A stretch of 64,000 nucleotides of DNA from NCBI GenBank assembly GCA_040769385.1, contig JAXGLD010000001.1, positions 62,001-126,000 on the forward strand, read 5' to 3'. Positions 24,776 through 34,129 of the stretch are shown here, in pieces; position 1 is the first letter of the stretch, and each line of letters begins with the position of its first letter. The notes beneath the pieces were generated by a model that was not told the DNA's origin, did not search any database, and was given only the letters and a program-made list of their open reading frames with translations. The translations under genes and the position numbers were made by a program. The stretch comes from PHAA01 sp022706565 (lineage in GTDB: Bacteria > Bacillota > Syntrophomonadia > Syntrophomonadales > Syntrophomonadaceae).

Positions 24776-25708
24776 TCAATTCTCGCTGTATTCCCGCAGG
24801 ATGTATTTGGGCCGGCGCTTGGTCTCCAGATAGGTGCGGGACAGATACTGGCCCACTATCCCCATACAGAAGAGCTGGATACCGGTAATAAACAGCAGGA
24901 TGGCCACCAGGGCCGTCCAGGTGTTGGACGATCCGCCCCCGGCCAGCTGTTGGATCGCCAGGCCGGTGCCCATGATAAGGGCGAGGAGGAAGAAGACCGC
25001 GCCGATTATGGACGAGATGGCCAGCGGGGTGGTGGAGAAGGCGATGATCCCGTCCAGCGAATACAAGTAAAGCTTCCAGAAGGACCATTTGGTGCTGCCG
25101 GCGGCCCGCTCCCGGTTGTCGTACTCGATCCATTTGGTCTTAAAGCCCACCCAGGCGAATATCCCCTTTGAGAACCGGTTACATTCGCACACTTGCAGGA
25201 TGGAATCCACCATCTGCCGGGTCATGAGGCGGAAATCACGCTCTCCGTCGACCAGCTTTACGTCGGATATGCGGTTGATGATGCGGTAAAAACGGCGGGC
25301 GAAGAAGGACCGGATGGGCGGCTCCCCGGCCCGGTCGGTGCGGCGGGTAGCCACACAATCGTAGCCGTCGTGGATAATGGCCGCGTACATGTCCTTGATC
25401 AGCCCGGGCGGATCCTGCAGGTCAGCGTCGATAATGGCCACATAATCCCCGCTGGACTTCTCCATCCCCGCGTAGATAGCCGATTCCTTGCCGAAGTTGC
25501 GGGAAAATGAATAGTAGCGCACCCTCTTGTCCCGGTGCTGCAATCCCTTCAGCAGTTCCAGGGTACGGTCCCGGGAGCCGTCGTCCACAAACACGAATTC
25601 GAAGCCTACCTCCGGCATGGTCTCCGCCAACCGGGCCGCCTCGGCATAAAACATCTCCAATACATCCTGCTCGTTGTAGCAGGGCACGACTACCGAAATC
25701 ATGGTCAT
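24776..25708 (-). CDS. GtrB-like polyprenyl-phosphate glycosyltransferase (GT2)
   Basis: This 310-residue membrane glycosyltransferase has a GT2 domain (ISVVVPCYNEQDVLEMF, FVFVDDGSRDRTLELL, IDADLQDPPGLI) and two C-terminal transmembrane helices. It is typical of GtrB/DPM1-like enzymes that load a sugar onto undecaprenyl phosphate. ATG 25708 overlaps the gtrA stop as ATGA, so the two genes are coupled. The pair probably supplies lipid-linked sugar for surface glycan modification. Confidence 0.92.
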   Translation of the reverse strand: MTMISVVVPCYNEQDVLEMFYAEAARLAETMPEVGFEFVFVDDGSRDRTLELLKGLQHRDKRVRYYSFSRNFGKESAIYAGMEKSSGDYVAIIDADLQDPPGLIKDMYAAIIHDGYDCVATRRTDRAGEPPIRSFFARRFYRIINRISDVKLVDGERDFRLMTRQMVDSILQVCECNRFSKGIFAWVGFKTKWIEYDNRERAAGSTKWSFWKLYLYSLDGIIAFSTTPLAISSIIGAVFFLLALIMGTGLAIQQLAGGGSSNTWTALVAILLFITGIQLFCMGIVGQYLSRTYLETKRRPKYILREYSEN

Positions 25709-26130
25709 GGTATCACAACCCCCCGTTGCTGGTGCTTGAAGATCAAATCCCGGCTGATCACATAATTCATGATTATTACCACCAGGTTGGCGAATACCTT
25801 GACCGCCAAATCGTTCAGAGCCAGCAGGTCTATCATCACATACATGATGGCAGTATCCGCCCCGCCGGACAGCAGCCGGCAACCAATAAAAGCGGAGCAT
25901 TCCTTGAGGATATTCCCCCAGCCTCGCCGGCGGCTGGCAAAAACCCAGGTCCGGTTGGCAGCGTAGGCAAACAGCACCGACACCACCCAGGCCACAACGT
26001 TGGCAGCCAGGTAGGGCAGCTCCAGCCCTCGGGCCAGGCCCAGGTAGACTACTATATTGAGCAGGGTGGTCAACCCCCCGAAGAAAAGATAGGCAATCAC
26101 CGTCCTGAACCTCACGCCAAACCTTGCCAT
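25705..26130 (-). CDS. GtrA-like flippase-type membrane protein
   Basis: This 141-residue protein has four transmembrane helices and the GtrA core YLFFGGLTTLLNIVVYLGL, FAYAANRTWVFAS and NYVISRDLIF. GtrA proteins are thought to flip lipid-linked sugar across the membrane. ATG 26130 follows AGGAGG; the longer frame upstream lacks a ribosome site. It is cotranscribed with the GtrB-like gene. Confidence 0.9.
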   Translation of the reverse strand: MARFGVRFRTVIAYLFFGGLTTLLNIVVYLGLARGLELPYLAANVVAWVVSVLFAYAANRTWVFASRRRGWGNILKECSAFIGCRLLSGGADTAIMYVMIDLLALNDLAVKVFANLVVIIMNYVISRDLIFKHQQRGVVIP

Positions 26131-26475
26131 CCAACCTCCTGCTTCGCCTCGCCTATGGCATAACAGAGTGTAATCCGGGCTATTTTTCATAATCTGTCCC
26201 GTATTTGGCAAGAATATGCACTAGTGCGACAAGCTCATCCAAAGGCAGCGCGGTTCTTTTGCCCCGGGGCAGAGGGACGGTTCGAGGCCACTGAAAATGT
26301 TAAGAATTGTTTTTACGGTATGCATAATATATTGGCGAACGTTAAGCGTCAGCGTGTAAGCCAATGAATTTATGCATGCCTCATATAGGCAAAATGGACT
26401 TCTTAGTAGTATCGGACGGTTCTATTGCCCCGGCCGGAAGAGCACTGAGGATATGCAAGAGGAAGGAGAGAAGAG
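26131..26475. other. Intergenic region between divergent genes
   Basis: This 345-bp stretch contains no gene I can support. It holds a copy of the GGGACGGTT-type repeat (26251-26283) and an AT-rich stretch around 26300-26340 that may carry the promoter for the downstream plus-strand gene. Confidence 0.5.
26251..26283 (+). repeat. Dispersed GGGACGGTT-type repeat, copy 2
   Basis: CGGTTCTTTTGCCCCGGGGC is followed by AGAGGGACGGTTC. This puts two partial copies of the unit head to tail around a GCCCCGGGGC palindrome. Confidence 0.5.
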
Positions 26476-28032
26476 TTGGAAAAGCGAGTGAGAGGGCTGT
26501 ATCCGCTCTGGTTGTGGTTGGTCTTGGCCTTGATGGCTTTGAACATGGCGGCTTTCGTACTGGTACAGGAGCCCCGCCCCGGAGTGGCTGACCAGGGCGA
26601 TTTCGACCGGGTGATGAACGTATCCGGCCTGGAACTGCCGGCCGAAAATAAAGCTGACGCCAACTTTGTCAGATTCCTTGACTACCCGGTGACCGACTAC
26701 CACATAGTCGCTGCCGGGCCAGTGGACCTGCTCTCCCGGCTCAAAGCCACCAGCATATCCTACCTCATCACCCCCATCAGCCTGGTATGCCAGGCCCTGG
26801 GCCAGGACCTCTTCAAGACATCCTACCTGGCTTTTGTTTATCTGACTTTATACCTGCTGGCCATCTTCGTCATCGCTAGGTACCTGGACCCGGGCAATCC
26901 GTTCAAACTGCCCGGGCTAGCTCTAATTGCCCTGCCGGTGCTGCTGGACGGCAACTACCTGGTGTGGTTCAATAGCCTGTACGGCGAGCCGATGATGATA
27001 ATTAGCCTGATGCTGTATATTGCCGCCTGGGTCTATTACATCAACCGCCGGTATGGGGAAGAGGCCCCCGACACCGGTTTTATTGAGATACTGCTGATAA
27101 TGGCCGCCGCCCATCTGTTCCTGGGATCCAAGATGCAGGTCATATCTGCCTTGCCGGTCATCTTTTTCATGCTGGTTCTGCTCATCCGTGCTGACTGGAA
27201 ACGCCTGACCCGGCCTCAGGCCGCCATTGTCTTGATCCTGTTGGGGGTAGTGACCTGCTATCCCATCCAGATCAATATCTCTAACCTCAGTATCGGCGAG
27301 CTCACCAAATATAACTCGGTTTTCTACGGAATACTGAAGGACTCCCCCGACCCGGCGGCGGATCTCATCGATATGGGCCTCAATCCCGATATGGCGGCGG
27401 AGGCGGGCAAACACGCCTTTCAGCCCGCCAGTGACTACAGCGTCTACCATCCGACTGCGCCCATCACCCGGCAGGAATTCTACAGTCAGATCAGCAACCT
27501 GGACCTCATCGAGTTCTATATCGCCCACCCCGCCCGGTTGCTGCGGGGGATGCAATACACGGCCGGGCAGGCCTTTACCACCGCCACCTGGATGGGCAAA
27601 TACAGCCGCGCATACAGCTCCGTCCCGGTGCGCGAATTCGACCGCCTGACCGGATGGTCGCAGCTGCGCCAGCAGATGCCCCATAATCTGTTTTTCATCG
27701 CGTTGGTATTTCTGGGAGTGATGACGGTGTCGCTGCGGGTGTACCGCCAGAACCGGGGGCGTGCGGGGGTGCAGGCCCGGATAGCTTTGTTGTGGGCGGT
27801 GATGGCCATTGGGCTGCTGCAGTTTCCCATGCCGTTCGTGGGCAACGGATACGCGGACACCGCTAAACAGCTTTTCCTGTTCAATTTCATATTCGATCTG
27901 TTGATCGTGAACGCGGTGGGCTGGAGCCTAAATCATGTCTTGGAATGGGTATTGTCACGGCAGGACGGGTGGCTGGCCCGCCGCCTGGCTTATGCCGCCA
28001 AACCTGACTTGGCCGAGACCAGCCCCGAGTAG
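26476..28032 (+). CDS. Large multi-pass membrane protein, possible GT-C glycosyltransferase
   Basis: This 518-residue protein has about ten hydrophobic helices. A sizeable extracytoplasmic loop occurs near residues 30-75 (VADQGDFDRVMNVSGLELPA) and another near 290-390. The DQGDFDRV element just after the first helix resembles the acidic loop of GT-C enzymes that use lipid-phosphate sugars. With the GtrAB pair next door, a role in surface glycan transfer is plausible but unproven. The start is TTG with AAGGAG seven bases upstream; no suitable ATG is nearby. Confidence 0.75.
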   Translation: MEKRVRGLYPLWLWLVLALMALNMAAFVLVQEPRPGVADQGDFDRVMNVSGLELPAENKADANFVRFLDYPVTDYHIVAAGPVDLLSRLKATSISYLITPISLVCQALGQDLFKTSYLAFVYLTLYLLAIFVIARYLDPGNPFKLPGLALIALPVLLDGNYLVWFNSLYGEPMMIISLMLYIAAWVYYINRRYGEEAPDTGFIEILLIMAAAHLFLGSKMQVISALPVIFFMLVLLIRADWKRLTRPQAAIVLILLGVVTCYPIQINISNLSIGELTKYNSVFYGILKDSPDPAADLIDMGLNPDMAAEAGKHAFQPASDYSVYHPTAPITRQEFYSQISNLDLIEFYIAHPARLLRGMQYTAGQAFTTATWMGKYSRAYSSVPVREFDRLTGWSQLRQQMPHNLFFIALVFLGVMTVSLRVYRQNRGRAGVQARIALLWAVMAIGLLQFPMPFVGNGYADTAKQLFLFNFIFDLLIVNAVGWSLNHVLEWVLSRQDGWLARRLAYAAKPDLAETSPE

Positions 28033-28043
28033 ATTGGGGTAAC

Positions 28044-28340
28044 CTATTCCGCCTGTTTGGACTCCGGGATGCTTATGAACCACTTGAGGGGGAAATTATA
28101 ATCCAGGGTTCCGCCCTGAAGATACTCTTCCAATTCCTTATCGAATACCAAGGGTATCCCGGCCGCTTCGATAACGATATCGTTGTCATGCTTGGACTCA
28201 TCCAGAGTCACCTGCAGCTCAGGCTTGCCGCTTCAGGTCAAGCCCGGCGAACTCACCCGCAGCCGGGCACTGTGCGATATCTTCCCCTTTCCCTGGCCAG
28301 CCTTGAATTTATTCCACGCCTTCTGGGTAACCGTTATCAT
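28044..28340 (-). CDS. HesB/IscA-like selenoprotein (second copy, in-frame UGA at codon 36)
   Basis: Read through TGA at 28233-28235, the frame gives a 98-residue protein: MITVTQKAWNKFKAGQG..., RLRVSSPGLT-U-SGKPELQVTLDES, then IVIEAAGIPLVFDKEL. The UGA is at codon 36, exactly as in the gene at 15117-15410, and replaces the first IscA cluster cysteine. The flanks diverge (GLTUSGKP versus GIGUGGP), so the two are not a recent duplication. A shared 16-nt hairpin element follows the UGA. The gene converges on the large membrane protein gene. Confidence 0.82.
28195..28209 (-). other. SECIS-like hairpin of the second HesB-like gene
   Basis: On the minus strand GACTC, TGGAT, GAGTC forms a 5-bp stem and 5-nt loop beginning 23 nt after the UGA. 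Stem and loop are identical to the core of the hairpin after the UGA of the first copy. Confidence 0.55.
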
Positions 28341-28459
28341 TCTCTCCACCCGCCTCTCATGACCTATCACCAAGTAAACGACGCAAACCTTCCTGTACTC
28401 TAGTAATAGCCTATTTTGTCGAATCTGGCAATAGCCTTTGGACTTATTCAGGCCGAGGC

Positions 28460-31400
28460 TTACCCAGCAGCATAACCTCTCTCCTGCTCGGGCAGTGGAA
28501 ACCTTACATAGAACGTAGTCCCGCCTGGCCCGGTCTCACAATCGATACGGGCGTGATGGCGGGCAGCGATGCTGTAGCAAACCGCCAACCCCAATCCGGT
28601 CCCATTTTCCTTGGTGGTCAGGAAGGGCGTACCCAGTTTCTCAATCAGGACCGGGTCCAGCCCATGGCCTTCATCCTTGATGTAAAGCACGACCCCTTTG
28701 TCTTCCAGCCTTGTCCCGATGGTCAGCATGCCTCCGCCAGACATGGCTTCCATGCCATTGCGGGCCATATTCATTATGAGCTGTCTGATCTCTCTCTCAT
28801 CAACTCGGATGCGAGGGGGATTGGACAGCTCCATACGGACAATCATTTCCCTTAAGTTGGCATCGGACATCAGCATCGGATGTAAGGCGGTTATGATACC
28901 ATCCAGCGAATTTGCCTGCAAGTCTACTATCTTGTCTTTGGCCATACCGAGATATTCGGTGATTATGGAGTTGGCCCGGTCCAGTTCCTCGATCATGAGC
29001 TCGAAATAGGTGCTATCACTTCGGTACTCCGGCTTGCTGCCCAGCATCTGCAGGAATCCCCGCACTGCCGTCATAGGATTCCGTATTTCGTGGCCAATAC
29101 TCGCCGCCATCTCCCCGATCAGGTTGAGCCGGTCCAGGCGGGCCATCTCCGCTTCCATCATTCTCTCTTTGGTTACGTCTTTAATCACCGTAAGTGCATG
29201 CTTCTTACCGTTGACGTCAATGATCTCGGTGGAGTACAGTCCTTTCATGAGCCGGCCGGATCTGGTACGAAAGGTTAACTCATCATTTAAGATAGCGCCG
29301 TCGTTGATTAGATGGCGGTGTCTTTTCTTTAAATGATTCTTGTCCACAATGAGGTTTAGTTCACTTGGAGTACGACCGATAACCTCCCCCCGAGCGTATC
29401 CCAACACCTCCGTGAACCTCCAGTTTATATCGGTGAACCGCTTGGTTCTCATATCAATCATGCTGATAATAACCGGGCTGTTATAAAATATTTTGGCAAA
29501 GCGCCCTTCCGATTGGCGCAGGGCGTCTTGGGCTTTTTTATGATCAATAACCTCGGCTACCTGGCGGGCCAGCAGATCCAAAAGTTGGTAATCCATTTTC
29601 TCTGTGGCATTTGGGGTTCGATAATGAGTGTTCAGCATCCCCAGCACCTCACCAGTTCGGGTGATCAGCGGCGTTGACTGGACCGCCCGGACCCCTGCCT
29701 CCAGCAGTACATTCAGACCAGCAGTGCCAACAAATATTGGACTTTTGGTAACATCGGCAACGATTACGCGCTCACCTCGGCCAAGAGCAGCACCACAGCT
29801 GCCGGTGCCATGATCGACAGCCGCAAAGAATTCCAAGAAAGGATTCTCAAAGCCCCTCTGCGCTATGATTCTGAGCACACCTTCAGCATCATCGAGAAGT
29901 TGGATATTGCCCATGTCAGCCCCGGTAACAGTAAGAGCGAGATCAAGCATTTCGCCAAGTATGGCCGACAGGTCTCCTTCATTGACAAAAGACGTGCTGA
30001 TCCGGTGGAGGTCGTGTATGGCTTTTTTCTTGGCCTCAACTCTTTTACGCTCTGTGATGTCAATATTCATTTCCAGAATGAGAGGTTTACCATCAACGTC
30101 GATAAACGCATAATCATAAACATCAAAAACACTACCGTTAGGGCTTGTAAAGACCCAGTGGTGTGATTGCCCTGTCTGGAGGGGGACAAAGGCCTCACAG
30201 CACTCGCATGGAGCATCCAGGCCACAGATGAATTCGTAGCACGAACGACCCTCGGACTCCCCGAAACATTGGCGAAAAGCACGATTCGCCCAGGCCACAT
30301 GATAATCAGGCGTTATCAAGTATAGATTGACATTTAGAGTATCCAGAACCGCGAACAACCGCTGGCGTTCTTGGGAAAGTTGTTCTTCAGCCTTTCTTCG
30401 CTCGGTAATATCCTCGAATGTCAGTAGGAGGTGGGGCTCCCCACGCGAGTTAAACCTTGATAATCTGCACTGTAACCAAACCGCTGTCCCCACTATAGGA
30501 GTACAGTCAACATCAAGCAGCTCTTCCTCACCAGTCTCCATTACCCGCCTGATAGCATCCAACATCCCATCGTGCCTCTGCCAAGACTCCACATTGAAAA
30601 AATTACCGTAAAAATGTTCTATCGACCCCTGGGCAATTCTAGCGGCTGATTCATTCGCGAATCTGCATTGGCCCAAGGAGTCATAGATGCTGATTCCAAG
30701 GGGTGATGCTTGCAGTATTGCCCGCTTGAACTCCAAAGCATCGGCCATGGCCTGCTGCGACTGCTTCAGTTGGAATTGGGTATTCTTCAGCTCGGTGAGA
30801 TCATGCCAAAATACGGAGATGCCCTCCCGGCTAGGGTAGACGCTCATGTATAACCAACTCCGGGTTACATTTGAATAGAGTTCATAATGCTGGGGCGTCT
30901 TCTCTTTCAAAACCTGGCGAAATTTTCCCAACGAAATATCGATAACACCGGGAAACACCTCTTCAATCTTCCTGCCGGTTAACTCCTGCCGTGATAATCC
31001 CCAGGCGTTTTCCGCCGCCGTATTTACGTAGGTAAAGCGCAGCTCCCGATCCAAAGAGTAAAAGCAATCCGATATACTCTCCAGCAAATCAAGTCTCTGC
31101 CGGACAACCTCTTCTACCTCGCGGGTACGCTCTTCAACAACTTCCTCCAGGTGCCGTTGATAAGCCTGCAGTTCCCTCTCCGCCCGCTTGTATTCCGTGA
31201 TATCAACATAAGTGGATACCACCTCGGTTATTTCGCCATCATCGTCATATATGGGCTCGGCCGTTGAAGAGACCCATACCCGCTCGCCGGATCTGGAGAT
31301 ATAGGACATTTCTAGGTTTCTAACCACCTCACCTCTTAATGCTCGCATGATAGGCATCTCTTCCGTTGCAGCGCTTGCGCCTTCCTTATGCACTGGTCGC

Positions 31401-32149
31401 ATTGCCTGAACCCTATGAGCCAGTGGAACGTTTTTGTTTTCTATGGCTTTGTCATAGTATATTAGTGCTTGTTCGTTATAGAAAATGGGGGTTGCATTTT
31501 TATCATATATAACCAGAGCATAGGGAAGGGACTGTATTATGGCGTTAAGCTTACGATTTTGGTATTCGATTAATTGTCCAGCATCCCGCACTTTGGCTTT
31601 GGTTTCCCGCAGAGCCTCCTCAGCCTGGGTGAGACGAGTAATATCCGTTGAAACAGCTACGTAATTGATAATATTACCCTTGGTATCGCGGAGAGCTTCG
31701 GTTGAAGCGACTAATGTGCCCCGGGTGCCGTCGAACCGTTCAAAATCCATTGCCACATCTTTCAGTGCCCCCATTGGTGGATATGGTTCAAAGGATACGG
31801 GTTCACCAGTATCATGCCGAAACAACTTATATGAGGTATATTCATCAGGTCTGCCGGCTGCACTTGACCTGCCCCCATACATGTCTACCGCCGCCTGGTT
31901 CACCAAGACCACCTGCCCGTTGGGGTCCGAAACCCATACCCCAACCGGTAACATGTCCACTATGGCTTGATGCCAGTCTCTCAAGTGTCTGACTTCATTC
32001 ATATTTGCCATGGCTTGGTCGTACTGAGTCGTTTTTTCACGCAGGCTGGCCGCCAGTTCGGCCTTTTCCCGGCGGAGTTCGGCCTTTTCCCGGCGCAGTT
32101 CGACCAACTCGCGTATCAGGTCTTCCTTTTTCCTGCGGTAATCATTCAT
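28460..32149 (-). CDS. Multi-PAS/GAF sensor histidine kinase
   Basis: This 1229-residue soluble kinase begins with a heptad coiled coil (repeated ELRREKA). Five or more PAS domains follow, recognisable by DITxxxxAEE/DITEYKRAE/DITERRKAE/DITERKRVE junctions. A GAF domain follows (about residues 755-905; GSCGAALGRGERVIVADV), then a last PAS, HisKA (GHEIRNPMTAVRGFLQML, His near 1021) and HATPase (NMARNGMEAMSGGG, DEGHGLDP, GTGLGLAVC). One PAS has a cysteine cluster (CYEFICGLDAPCECCEAF) that could hold a metal or act as a redox switch. There is no membrane segment and no adjacent regulator. ATG 32149 follows GGAGG by eight bases. Confidence 0.9.
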   Translation of the reverse strand: MNDYRRKKEDLIRELVELRREKAELRREKAELAASLREKTTQYDQAMANMNEVRHLRDWHQAIVDMLPVGVWVSDPNGQVVLVNQAAVDMYGGRSSAAGRPDEYTSYKLFRHDTGEPVSFEPYPPMGALKDVAMDFERFDGTRGTLVASTEALRDTKGNIINYVAVSTDITRLTQAEEALRETKAKVRDAGQLIEYQNRKLNAIIQSLPYALVIYDKNATPIFYNEQALIYYDKAIENKNVPLAHRVQAMRPVHKEGASAATEEMPIMRALRGEVVRNLEMSYISRSGERVWVSSTAEPIYDDDGEITEVVSTYVDITEYKRAERELQAYQRHLEEVVEERTREVEEVVRQRLDLLESISDCFYSLDRELRFTYVNTAAENAWGLSRQELTGRKIEEVFPGVIDISLGKFRQVLKEKTPQHYELYSNVTRSWLYMSVYPSREGISVFWHDLTELKNTQFQLKQSQQAMADALEFKRAILQASPLGISIYDSLGQCRFANESAARIAQGSIEHFYGNFFNVESWQRHDGMLDAIRRVMETGEEELLDVDCTPIVGTAVWLQCRLSRFNSRGEPHLLLTFEDITERRKAEEQLSQERQRLFAVLDTLNVNLYLITPDYHVAWANRAFRQCFGESEGRSCYEFICGLDAPCECCEAFVPLQTGQSHHWVFTSPNGSVFDVYDYAFIDVDGKPLILEMNIDITERKRVEAKKKAIHDLHRISTSFVNEGDLSAILGEMLDLALTVTGADMGNIQLLDDAEGVLRIIAQRGFENPFLEFFAAVDHGTGSCGAALGRGERVIVADVTKSPIFVGTAGLNVLLEAGVRAVQSTPLITRTGEVLGMLNTHYRTPNATEKMDYQLLDLLARQVAEVIDHKKAQDALRQSEGRFAKIFYNSPVIISMIDMRTKRFTDINWRFTEVLGYARGEVIGRTPSELNLIVDKNHLKKRHRHLINDGAILNDELTFRTRSGRLMKGLYSTEIIDVNGKKHALTVIKDVTKERMMEAEMARLDRLNLIGEMAASIGHEIRNPMTAVRGFLQMLGSKPEYRSDSTYFELMIEELDRANSIITEYLGMAKDKIVDLQANSLDGIITALHPMLMSDANLREMIVRMELSNPPRIRVDEREIRQLIMNMARNGMEAMSGGGMLTIGTRLEDKGVVLYIKDEGHGLDPVLIEKLGTPFLTTKENGTGLGLAVCYSIAARHHARIDCETGPGGTTFYVRFPLPEQERGYAAG

Positions 32150-32232
32150 ACTCATTACCTCCGAGGCTCTCTTTCCTTGAACTGTATCACAAATGCCGGT
32201 CGAAACACGTCGAAGTTGGCCGGGCACGGCCC

Positions 32233-32252
32233 GGGGACGGTTCTTTTGCCTC
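32233..32252 (+). repeat. Dispersed GGGACGGTT-type repeat, copy 3
   Basis: GGGGACGGTTCTTTTGCCTC is the longest clean version of the unit. It lies between the divergent kinase and hydrogenase genes. Confidence 0.55.
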
Positions 32253-32402
32253 GGTCAGCAAGCAGGGCAGTTCCTTGCCCGCTTTAACGACTGCGACTTC
32301 AGGCTGGCGCAGCGAAAATATCTGGCTGATCGGGTATCGTATTGCCTCCATACGACCAAAATAATCCTGTCAAGATAGAATTCATGCGAAGCAGGTGAAA
32401 AT

Positions 32403-32873
32403 ATGGAAACGAGCGACATTGTGGCTCGGTACAGCAACATGCCGGGTGGGATTATCGAGGCCTTTCATGAAATCGTGGATCGGCACGGTTTTCTCTCCCA
32501 GGAGGCCATTATCGAGGCGGCTCGCGGCTTCGGGATATCAGTGGCGGAAGCCTACGGTGTGGCTACCTTCTACTCCATGTTCAGTGTCAAACCCAAAGGT
32601 AAACACGTGGTGCGGGTATGCCGCAGCGCCCCCTGCCACACTGCCGGTTCGGCCGCCATGGTGGACGCCCTGCAGGAACACCTGGGCATCAAAATCGGCG
32701 AGACTACCCCCGACCAGCGATTTACCCTGGAATTGACGGAATGCGTGGGACAGTGTCAGGCCACTCCGGTCTTTACTATCGACGGCGAACCTTATCCGGG
32801 CCTTACTCCCAGCGCTATCGGGCCCGTTCTCGAATCTTACCTCCGCGATGGAAACAGAAAGGATGGGCGCTGA
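32403..32873 (+). CDS. hydC: NADH-dependent [FeFe] hydrogenase, NuoE-like [2Fe-2S] subunit
   Basis: This 156-residue thioredoxin-like [2Fe-2S] protein has VCRSAPCHTAGS and ELTECVGQCQATPV, giving the four cluster cysteines of NuoE. It belongs to the trimeric HydABC-type enzyme with the next two genes and passes electrons between NADH oxidation and the hydrogenase subunit. AGGTGA precedes the ATG. It is the first gene of a tight three-gene operon. Confidence 0.92.
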   Translation: METSDIVARYSNMPGGIIEAFHEIVDRHGFLSQEAIIEAARGFGISVAEAYGVATFYSMFSVKPKGKHVVRVCRSAPCHTAGSAAMVDALQEHLGIKIGETTPDQRFTLELTECVGQCQATPVFTIDGEPYPGLTPSAIGPVLESYLRDGNRKDGR

Positions 32874-32875
32874 AC

Positions 32876-34129
32876 ATGGCCAGAGAGACCAGAATAGTAC
32901 TAAAAAACCTGGGTAAGATCGACCCCATGAAGATCGAGGACGCGGTTGCGCAGGGCGGTTACCAGGCTCTGCTTAAGGCCCGGGATATGTCCCCGGCGGA
33001 CTTGATCCAGGAGATAAAGGATTCCAACCTGCGAGGCCGCGGCGGGGCAGGCTTCAACTGCGGCCAGAAATGGGCTTTCGCCGCAGCTGCGCCGGGCAAC
33101 GAAAGGTATGTGGTCTGCAACGCCGACGAAGGTGAACCGGGGACCTACAAGGACCGGATAATCATGGAGAATGACCCTCACCGCCTCATCGAGGGCATGG
33201 CCATCTGCGCCCATGCCATCAACGCCCGGCAAGGATACATCTATTTACGGGGCGAATACAGCTTCCTGCGCAGGGTCCTGACCCATGCCATCGACCAAGC
33301 CCGAGAGGCCGGCTATCTCGACGGGTTTGATATCACCGTCCGGCGCGGCGCGGGCGCTTACATCTGCGGTGAGGAGACGGCCTTGATCGAGTCCCTGGAA
33401 GGCAAACGGGGCGAACCCCGCTACAAGCCGCCCTATCCTCCTACCCAGGGTTTGTGGCAGCGGCCGACTATCGTCAACAACGTGGAGACCCTGGCCAACC
33501 TGCCCTCCATCGTCGACAAGGGGGCGTCCTGGTTCGCCTCCCTCGGAGCGCCTTCGTACCCCGGTACCAAGATATTTACCCTCACCGGGGACATAAAAAA
33601 TCCCGGTTTCTACGAGGTGCCCACCAACACCACAATCCGTGATATCGTATATGGATTCGGCGGGGGTATCCCCGGCGATCTGGCCCTGCAAGCGGTACAG
33701 ATCGGCGGTACCTCCGGCGCCTTCATCCCCCCTGATCTGCTCGACACCCCGGCGGACTTCGATTCCATGCAGTATGCCGGGCTGTCCTTGGGCTCGGGAG
33801 CAGTGTACGTTTTAGATGAGACCCGGGATATCCTGGAGGTGGTAACCCGTATCGAAAGCTTTTTCGAACACGAATCCTGCGGCAAGTGCACCCCCTGCCG
33901 GGAGGGCACTCCCCGTTTGGTGGGCCTGTTGGAGAAGATCGCCCAGGGCCGGGGCAGTCGCTTCGACCTGGACCTGGCCCGCAAACTGGGGCACAACATG
34001 ACCATCACCAGCCTGTGCGGCCTGGGAATGGCCGCCCCGGTGCCGATGCTCACCGCCATGCAGCATTTCCCGGCGGTATTTACGCAACAGGTTAGCGCCA
34101 AGACTTCGGAGGAGGGAACACCATGGTAA
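32876..34129 (+). CDS. hydB: NADH-dependent [FeFe] hydrogenase, NuoF-like FMN/NAD(H) subunit
   Basis: This 417-residue NuoF-like flavoprotein has the NAD(H) loop GRGGAGFNCGQKW, the FMN region CNADEGEPGTYKDR, GEETALIESLEG, and the C-terminal [4Fe-4S] motif SCGKCTPCREGT. It lacks the extra N-terminal thioredoxin-like and C-terminal ferredoxin extensions found in some bifurcating HydB proteins, so simple NADH coupling is possible. ATG 32876 lies two bases after the hydC stop. The stop overlaps the hydA start. Confidence 0.92.
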   Translation: MARETRIVLKNLGKIDPMKIEDAVAQGGYQALLKARDMSPADLIQEIKDSNLRGRGGAGFNCGQKWAFAAAAPGNERYVVCNADEGEPGTYKDRIIMENDPHRLIEGMAICAHAINARQGYIYLRGEYSFLRRVLTHAIDQAREAGYLDGFDITVRRGAGAYICGEETALIESLEGKRGEPRYKPPYPPTQGLWQRPTIVNNVETLANLPSIVDKGASWFASLGAPSYPGTKIFTLTGDIKNPGFYEVPTNTTIRDIVYGFGGGIPGDLALQAVQIGGTSGAFIPPDLLDTPADFDSMQYAGLSLGSGAVYVLDETRDILEVVTRIESFFEHESCGKCTPCREGTPRLVGLLEKIAQGRGSRFDLDLARKLGHNMTITSLCGLGMAAPVPMLTAMQHFPAVFTQQVSAKTSEEGTPW

